A DNA stretch of 14,596 bases from positions 1 to 14,596 of the forward strand of contig JABMMO010000080.1 in assembly GCA_013205455.1 (NCBI GenBank), in the 5' to 3' direction. This DNA comes from Actinomycetota bacterium. Its GTDB lineage: Bacteria > Actinomycetota > Actinomycetes > Nanopelagicales > Nanopelagicaceae. Below, piece by piece: positions 8,145 to 12,714 of this stretch. Each line of letters opens with the position of its first letter. The first letter of the stretch is position 1. Below the pieces are notes generated by a model that was not told where the DNA came from, searched no databases, and saw nothing but the letters and a program-made list of their open reading frames with translations. Both the position numbers and the translations under genes were made by a program.

Positions 8145-8648
8145 TTAACTAATAGCGATTACATCGACCACGAAAATTAAGGTTTCGTTTGGTCCAATCG
8201 ATCCACCACCAGCTTCGCCATAGGCTTTATCCGGAGGCAGAACTAATAATCGACGACCACCGATTTTCATCCCTGGCATTCCTTCTTGCCAGCCAGTTAT
8301 TACTCCGCTCAATGGAAAGGTAGCTGGATCGCCACTCCAAGAAGATTCAACAACTTGTCCGGTTGACCAAGCCATCAATACGTAATGAACTGTCAACGTA
8401 GATGTGGCTAGAACAACATCGCCGGTGCCAATGATCAAATCCTGAGTTTGGATAGCGCTAGGTGCGGTTCCGGTAGGTGGCGTAATAATTGGTTCCGCGC
8501 CAGCGGCGCCAGTAACTACTGGAAGACCAGCTGTTGCACTGTTGTTGCTCTGATTGTCACTCATGGTTTCAACTCCTCCGTCGGTGCTACATGCAGTTAA
8601 TGAAGTGGAAATAATTAAAGCTAACGGTAAAGCTAACAACTTCTTCAT
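8145..8648 (-). CDS. Secreted FKBP-type peptidyl-prolyl isomerase lipoprotein
   Basis: This 167-residue protein has a lipoprotein signal peptide: MKK, a hydrophobic core, and lipobox L17-T-A-C20. A Ser/Thr/Pro-rich linker (about 21-68) follows, then one FKBP domain (about 70-167). FKBP pocket residues seen are Tyr89 (VHY), Val116-Ile117 and Trp120 (VITGWQEGM), Tyr143 (KAYG) and Phe159. The normal FDSS segment is VESS, so the catalytic Asp of FKBP12 is replaced by Glu101 and the preceding Phe by Val; activity may be altered. It probably acts on exported proteins at the outer face of the membrane. I prefer the ATG at 8648. A TTG at 8654 adds Met-Lys only. AGAAAG, 11 nt before the ATG, is a plausible Shine-Dalgarno sequence. 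The gene is divergent from pafB across about 70 bp and converges with trmI. Confidence 0.9.
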   Translation of the reverse strand: MKKLLALPLALIISTSLTACSTDGGVETMSDNQSNNSATAGLPVVTGAAGAEPIITPPTGTAPSAIQTQDLIIGTGDVVLATSTLTVHYVLMAWSTGQVVESSWSGDPATFPLSGVITGWQEGMPGMKIGGRRLLVLPPDKAYGEAGGGSIGPNETLIFVVDVIAIS

Positions 8649-8692
8649 TTTCAACCAATCTTTCTGCGGTTAGTTCAGCGGCCAGAGCGGAA

Positions 8693-8698
8693 AGCCTA
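8693..8698 (-). promoter_or_regulatory. Candidate promoter -10 for the FKBP lipoprotein gene
   Basis: On the minus strand this reads TAGGCT. It would give a leader of about 35-40 nt that contains the AGAAAG Shine-Dalgarno sequence, so this gene appears to use a normal leadered mRNA. No -35 is evident. Support is weak because TANNNT is a short pattern. Confidence 0.25.
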
Positions 8699-8708
8699 GC
8701 AAGGTCGG

Positions 8709-8714
8709 TAGCCT
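8709..8714 (+). promoter_or_regulatory. Candidate leaderless promoter -10 for pafBC
   Basis: TAGCCT (TANNNT) ends exactly 6 nt before the pafB ATG at 8721. There is no Shine-Dalgarno sequence in the six bases between them. It lies in the short divergent region shared with the FKBP gene. No RecA-NDp-type upstream element (TTGTCRGTG) is seen at the proper distance, so I see no sign that PafBC activates its own gene. Confidence 0.45.
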
Positions 8715-8720
8715 TACCTC

Positions 8721-9668
8721 ATGCCTATTGAGAAAGCAGAACGCTTAATAAACCTCACAATGGCGCTATTGGCCGCGCAGCGTTACATAAAGAAGAGTCA
8801 AATATTCGCAATCGTGGCTGGATACAGTGGAAACGCAGAAGCTATGGAGCGGATGTTTGAACGCGATAAGGATGATTTACGCAATCTTGGTATTGTCATA
8901 GAAGTGGGGGGATTAGATCCATTTTTTGATGATGAACCTGGTTACCGCATTAAACAGACCGAATATGCCCTTTCGCTGGAGAATTTAACTCCCGCTGAAC
9001 TTTCCTTATTAGCTGTCGCTGCAAAAACTTGGCAAGACGCGACTTTCTCCAATTCGGCGCAGAGTGCGCTTCGAAAACTGCGCTCACTTGGAATCGAAAA
9101 CGATGCGACCAATTATGTTGATGCGCCATTTCATATCAAAATCAGCAATTCAAATTTTTCACTGTTATGGAGCGCCACCATCGCCGCGCAAAGCTTAGTT
9201 TTTGAATACCCAAACCAATCAAACCAATTAGAAGAGCGGGAAATTCAACCATACGGAATTGCAGCCTGGCGTGGCCAGTGGTATTTAGTTGGACGAGATG
9301 TTGCAAAAGACGCCATTCGTGTTTTTAAAGTCGCGCGAATCGCGCCTGAGTGCAAAGTGCGTGGGAAAGTTGGCGCTTTCAAACTACCGATAGATTTTGA
9401 TATCTCGCGCCATTTAGTAATGCTCCAAGATGTACCGCAAACTCCGGTAATTCTGCAAATCCGTAAAGAAAGATGCCACGGATTACGCCAGAAATCCAAA
9501 AAAATTAAACACGATGTGGAATGGGATGAGATCCAATTTAGCGAAAATAATCGCTCTCAGACTATTCAAGAAATTCTCTGGTACGGCCCAGATGTAGTTG
9601 TGATCTCACCTGAAGATTTGAAAATTGCCGTAATTGCGTCGCTGCGAGAAATGGCAAAAAATGGATAA
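8721..9668 (+). CDS. pafB: PafB, WYL-domain transcriptional activator subunit
   Basis: This 315-residue protein has an N-terminal winged helix-turn-helix (about 1-75, beginning KAERLINLTMALLAAQRYI) and a WYL domain with RGQWYLVGRD, Trp187-Tyr188-Leu189. A WCX-like C-terminal part follows (about 235-315). In mycobacteria PafB and PafC form a heterodimer that activates DNA-repair promoters of the RecA-NDp type and responds to DNA damage through the WYL domain. The order pafB-pafC and the position upstream of tatA-tatC match actinobacterial synteny, which separates it from other WYL regulators. In Mycobacterium the pair lies directly downstream of the Pup ligase gene pafA; here no pafA is present in the window. 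The stop overlaps the pafC start by 8 bp, supporting coupled, stoichiometric synthesis. Confidence 0.93.
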   Translation: MPIEKAERLINLTMALLAAQRYIKKSQIFAIVAGYSGNAEAMERMFERDKDDLRNLGIVIEVGGLDPFFDDEPGYRIKQTEYALSLENLTPAELSLLAVAAKTWQDATFSNSAQSALRKLRSLGIENDATNYVDAPFHIKISNSNFSLLWSATIAAQSLVFEYPNQSNQLEEREIQPYGIAAWRGQWYLVGRDVAKDAIRVFKVARIAPECKVRGKVGAFKLPIDFDISRHLVMLQDVPQTPVILQIRKERCHGLRQKSKKIKHDVEWDEIQFSENNRSQTIQEILWYGPDVVVISPEDLKIAVIASLREMAKNG

Positions 9669-10584
9669 ACCATTAGCCCGGACGGCTAGATTGCTCGATC
9701 TAATACCATTTATTCTTTCGCACCAAGGGATTGCCATCGCGGATCTAGCAAATGAATTTGGTGTTACCGAAAAGGAAATTTTGGCAGACTTAAACCTGAT
9801 ATTTATGTGCGGTTTACCGCAATACACTGCGTTGGAGTTAATAGATTTATCATTTGAACATGGATTTGTAACAGTGCGAGAACCACAAAATCTAGATAAG
9901 CCAAGAAAACTTAATGGCGAAGAGTTATCTATTCTCATAATGGGTTTGGATGTCCTACGAACCCAAATAACGGATCCAGTTAAAGAGCAACTTGCAAAAG
10001 ATCTACAAATTCGGCTAAGGCAACTAGTAGAAAGTGCCACTGCAAACGCAATTCTTTATGCTGATGACCGACATCTGCCTTACATAGAAACAATAAATAA
10101 GGCCCGGCAAAACCGCACTGCTCTTAATATTTCTTATTTAAATACTTCAAAAGATGAAATCACTACTAGAAGAATTTTGCCATTAGAAGTTTTTCAACAG
10201 GGAGATGAATTTTTACTTTTAACTTGGTGTTTTTTATCCAGAGCAAATCGAACTTTTGCGATCGCTCGGATTTTAAGTTGCGACCCAATTTCAGTTACCC
10301 TTCCTGATTCTATTTCAGATACCAATCCTGTTCTATTACCTGGGAACGCAATCGTTACAATTAAATTTAAGTACGACCGAGCAGCTTTATCTTTCATTGA
10401 AAATATCCAAGATCGCATAGTGGCAATTGACCAAGTTTCGATGATTGCATCCGTTGAAGTTTGGGATAGTGAATGGATATTGCGAAATGTGCTCGCAAAT
10501 GCCGGTCATATTAAGATTTTGGCCCCCGTGGAATTCGCCCACGAAGTGGCTAGCCGAGCTAAGATCGCGCTCTCCAATTATTGA
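9661..10584 (+). CDS. pafC: PafC, WYL-domain transcriptional activator subunit
   Basis: This 307-residue partner of PafB shares its architecture. The helix-turn-helix covers about 1-60 (ARTARLLDLIPFILSHQGI, then IADLANEFGV). A WYL-type domain follows, in which the signature is degenerate: LTWCFLSRANRTFAIARI around Trp189, typical of the PafC half, and it keeps the arginine-rich stretch. A C-terminal domain ends EVASRAKIALSNY. I chose the ATG at 9661 (ATGGATAA, overlapping the pafB stop). An upstream in-frame start at 9634 would add 9 residues inside pafB. It should act with PafB in control of the DNA-damage response. It is followed by a 115-bp spacer before tatA. Confidence 0.92.
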   Translation: MDKPLARTARLLDLIPFILSHQGIAIADLANEFGVTEKEILADLNLIFMCGLPQYTALELIDLSFEHGFVTVREPQNLDKPRKLNGEELSILIMGLDVLRTQITDPVKEQLAKDLQIRLRQLVESATANAILYADDRHLPYIETINKARQNRTALNISYLNTSKDEITTRRILPLEVFQQGDEFLLLTWCFLSRANRTFAIARILSCDPISVTLPDSISDTNPVLLPGNAIVTIKFKYDRAALSFIENIQDRIVAIDQVSMIASVEVWDSEWILRNVLANAGHIKILAPVEFAHEVASRAKIALSNY

Positions 10585-10699
10585 GGTCAAAAACGTCATT
10601 TTTTGAGTTCACATTCCGAAATGTCGGATTTTGGGGTAGCGTAAGCGCAACCGTCGAGGGGATTTAGCCCTTCGCATAGTTATAAGTAAAGGGTGGGCA
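10585..10699 (+). promoter_or_regulatory. Intergenic spacer with tatA promoter and leader elements
   Basis: This is the largest gene-free gap in the window. From left to right it holds four elements. A weak AT-only inverted repeat, TCAAAAA/TTTTTGA, lies at 10587-10606 just after pafC. A TGTCGG core (10622-10627) is followed 7 nt after the 9-mer window by TAGCGT (10637-10642), a possible -10. An imperfect palindrome, CGAGGGG-ATTTAG-CCCTTCG (7-bp stem with one G-T), lies at 10655-10674. The tatA Shine-Dalgarno sequence AAAGGG is at 10688-10693, 6 nt before the ATG. The promoter assignment is tentative. Confidence 0.35.
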
Positions 10700-10885
10700 A
10701 TGTTTCTTCGCGAACCATCACATATTTTGATTCTGCTTTTAGTTGTAATCGTACTTTTCGGAGCTAAGCGTTTACCAGATTCAGCCCGCTCGTTGGGTCG
10801 ATCGCTGCGAATCTTTAAGAGCGAAGTTAAAGAGTTGAATAAGGATGAAGATAAAAAAGGCGACACTCCAACAGCTGAGAAGTAG
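10700..10885 (+). CDS. tatA: Twin-arginine translocase subunit TatA
   Basis: This 61-residue protein forms the pore-lining or membrane-weakening component of the Tat system, which exports folded proteins. A short N-terminal membrane helix (about residues 8-20, HILILLLVVIVLF) is followed by the family hinge FGAKRLP, with Phe20-Gly21. The amphipathic helix follows (about 27-46, ARSLGRSLRIFKSEVKE), then a charged, soluble tail. It is short even for actinobacterial TatA, which often run to 80-95 residues, because the tail is trimmed. The start is supported by AAAGGG 6 nt upstream. tatC follows after 45 bp, giving the usual tatA-tatC pair. No tatB is in the window; actinobacterial tatB usually lies elsewhere. 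Confidence 0.93.
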   Translation: MFLREPSHILILLLVVIVLFGAKRLPDSARSLGRSLRIFKSEVKELNKDEDKKGDTPTAEK

Positions 10886-10887
10886 GC

Positions 10888-10920
10888 CTCCGCTAAGAAA
10901 TACCGATTTAGGTAACGGAG
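10888..10920 (+). promoter_or_regulatory. Potential hairpin covering the tatC ribosome binding site
   Basis: CTCCG at 10888-10892 can pair with CGGAG at 10916-10920, which contains the tatC Shine-Dalgarno GGAG. Nested inside, TACC (10901-10904) pairs with GGTA (10911-10914) around a 6-nt loop. GGAG ends 10 nt before the tatC ATG at 10931. The structure could reduce tatC translation relative to tatA. It has no U-tract, so it is not an intrinsic terminator. Confidence 0.4.
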
Positions 10921-10930
10921 CATATTAGCA

Positions 10931-11839
10931 ATGGCGTTATCTGCTGACGGCCGAATGCCGTTGTTAGAACATTTAAGAGAGTTCAGAAAGCGAATAGTAC
11001 GAGCGACTTTTTTCATTTTGGTTTTCGCAATTCTCGGTTGGATTCTCTATAACCCAATTATTACAACGCTGGCAGAGCCGGTATGTGACCTAAAAAAAGC
11101 GCAATTGGCCGGCGCAACCCAGTGCGGTTCTTTATATATAAATGGCGTTTTAGGACCACTAAATTTACAGATCAAGGTAGCACTCTTAGCTGGCATTATC
11201 TTGGCGGCTCCATTTTGGATATATCAGCTTTGGGCTTTCGTAGCGCCAGGCCTACATAAAAAAGAACGACGCTACTCAGTTCTGTTTATTGCTTGCGCTA
11301 CGCCATTTTTTGCAGGCGGCGCGACACTTGGTTATCTAATATTGCCAATGGCGATCAAGGTTCTTTTTGGGTTCACCCCAAATGCGCTATCAAACTTAGT
11401 AAAGTTTGATGATTATTTAGATTTTGTGATGCGCGTGATTTTGCTCTTCGGAATTGCATTCGAACTTCCAGTCTTTCTGGTTTCACTTAGTTTGGCTGGG
11501 GTGTTATCTGGTAAAGGGATTTTGAAACCATGGCGAGTAGCGGTTTTTGGAATCTGCCTTTTTACCGCAGCATTCACCCCAACTGGAGATCCAATAACTA
11601 TGGGTCTACTAGCACTGCCACTTATAATTTTCTATTTTGGAAGTGGCGGCATCGCGCTCTTAATTGATAAAAAGCGACGAAAGCGCAAGCCATACGTCTC
11701 CGATGACGTCGCATCCATATTGGATGATGAACCAACTCCGCTAGCTGATTTGGAATTTACGGAACCCGCAACACCCGTTACCAAAGTCAGGAAGTCTGTT
11801 GTAAAGAAGAAATCGGTTGCGAAAAAGAGCAAAAAATGA
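10931..11839 (+). CDS. tatC: Twin-arginine translocase subunit TatC
   Basis: This 302-residue multi-spanning membrane protein is the twin-arginine signal receptor of the Tat exporter. The cytoplasmic N-terminus contains MPLLEHLREFRKR (residues 9-21), where Glu17 and Arg19 correspond to the conserved HLxELRxR signal-binding site. Six membrane segments can be seen: about 25-43, 80-105 (ILAAPFWIYQLWAFVAPGL), 117-138, 164-188 and a closing pair after the conserved FTPTGDP loop. The C-terminus is an extended charged tail of about 60 residues: acidic first, then lysine-rich (VRKSVVKKKSVAKKSKK), cytoplasmic and probably flexible. Such basic tails occur in other actinobacterial TatC proteins, as I recall. 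The stop overlaps the next start as ATGA. The Shine-Dalgarno sequence lies in a possible hairpin. Confidence 0.95.
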   Translation: MALSADGRMPLLEHLREFRKRIVRATFFILVFAILGWILYNPIITTLAEPVCDLKKAQLAGATQCGSLYINGVLGPLNLQIKVALLAGIILAAPFWIYQLWAFVAPGLHKKERRYSVLFIACATPFFAGGATLGYLILPMAIKVLFGFTPNALSNLVKFDDYLDFVMRVILLFGIAFELPVFLVSLSLAGVLSGKGILKPWRVAVFGICLFTAAFTPTGDPITMGLLALPLIIFYFGSGGIALLIDKKRRKRKPYVSDDVASILDDEPTPLADLEFTEPATPVTKVRKSVVKKKSVAKKSKK

Positions 11840-12714
11840 AACGTACGCTCCTAGTTATCAACCCCGCCTCAGGCGGAGGCAAAGGGAAAAAGATAGGAGC
11901 ACGAACAGCGGAGCTGCTACATAACCGTAACCTAAAATTTCATCAAATACTCGAAGATTCTGCAGCCGCAACTAAAGATTCAATAAATACAGAACTTAAC
12001 AAAGGCGATATCGAACTAGTAATTTTAGTTGGTGGCGATGGTGCCGTTCACTTAACCATTCAAAAATTAGCGCTATCCAAGATTCCATTAGTAGTTATTC
12101 CAGCAGGCACCGGAAATGATTTTGTACGCGCCCAGAAATTGCCATTGAATAGCCCCGATGAAATATTGAATTACTCATTTTCCAGGCCAGCCGAAGCGGT
12201 CGATCTTGGAATTGCTGGCGGAGAATATTTTGCTGATGTTTTGAGTACTGGTTTTGATTCAATAGTCAACGAGCGCGCTAACCGTATTACATTGATACGC
12301 GGACGAATGAAATACAATGTTGCAATTGCACTTGAATTACCGATATTTAAACCCAGAGTTTATAGATTCACAGTTGATGGAGAACCGCTGGAATCAAAAG
12401 CCATGTTGATTGCAGTAGCAAATGGCAGTTCATACGGTGGTGGCATGCAAGTTTGTCCGGAAGCTTCCATAACTGATGGTCTTTTTGATGTGATGATCCT
12501 GGCGCCAGTTTCTAAAATAGAATTCCTCAAAGTCTTTCCTAAAGTTTTCTCTGGAAAACATATCTCTCATCCCGCAGTCACAATTCGGCGTTGCCGTGAG
12601 ATTTCAATCGAAGCCGATGCGATTGCGTATAGCGACGGCGAACGCGTGGGCCCGCTACCTATAACAGCCAAAGTTGTTCCAAAGGCTTTACTTACATGGC
12701 ATCGAAACCTTTAA
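11836..12714 (+). CDS. Diacylglycerol kinase family (YegS/BmrU-type) lipid kinase
   Basis: This 292-residue protein shows the DAGK catalytic fold: NPASGGGKG (residues 9-17), a nucleotide-binding motif VGGDGAVH (65-72) and PAGTGNDF (89-96). A C-terminal beta-sandwich follows, with VANGSSYGGGMQVCPEA and ISDG-like ASITDGLFDVMIL. The family phosphorylates diacylglycerol, sphingosine-like or related lipids at the inner membrane face; the substrate here is unknown. The usual GGDGT is GGDGA (Ala70). Position 5 of this motif may vary in the actinobacterial subgroup, so loss of activity should not be assumed. The start ATG overlaps the tatC stop (ATGA), and the stop overlaps the helY start (TAATG). 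The tatC-dgk-helY order is known in actinobacteria, where the functional link is unclear. Confidence 0.88.
   Translation: MKRTLLVINPASGGGKGKKIGARTAELLHNRNLKFHQILEDSAAATKDSINTELNKGDIELVILVGGDGAVHLTIQKLALSKIPLVVIPAGTGNDFVRAQKLPLNSPDEILNYSFSRPAEAVDLGIAGGEYFADVLSTGFDSIVNERANRITLIRGRMKYNVAIALELPIFKPRVYRFTVDGEPLESKAMLIAVANGSSYGGGMQVCPEASITDGLFDVMILAPVSKIEFLKVFPKVFSGKHISHPAVTIRRCREISIEADAIAYSDGERVGPLPITAKVVPKALLTWHRNL

Noticed and set aside
10587..10606. The AT-only inverted repeat TCAAAAA/TTTTTGA after pafC, considered as an intrinsic terminator.
   Set aside because: The stem has almost no GC pairs and would be unstable; it is mentioned only as a spacer element.
10609..11016. A 135-codon open frame on the minus strand opposite tatA and the tatC start.
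   Set aside because: It is antisense to two clear genes, and its translation shows no domain, membrane or signal pattern that I recognise.
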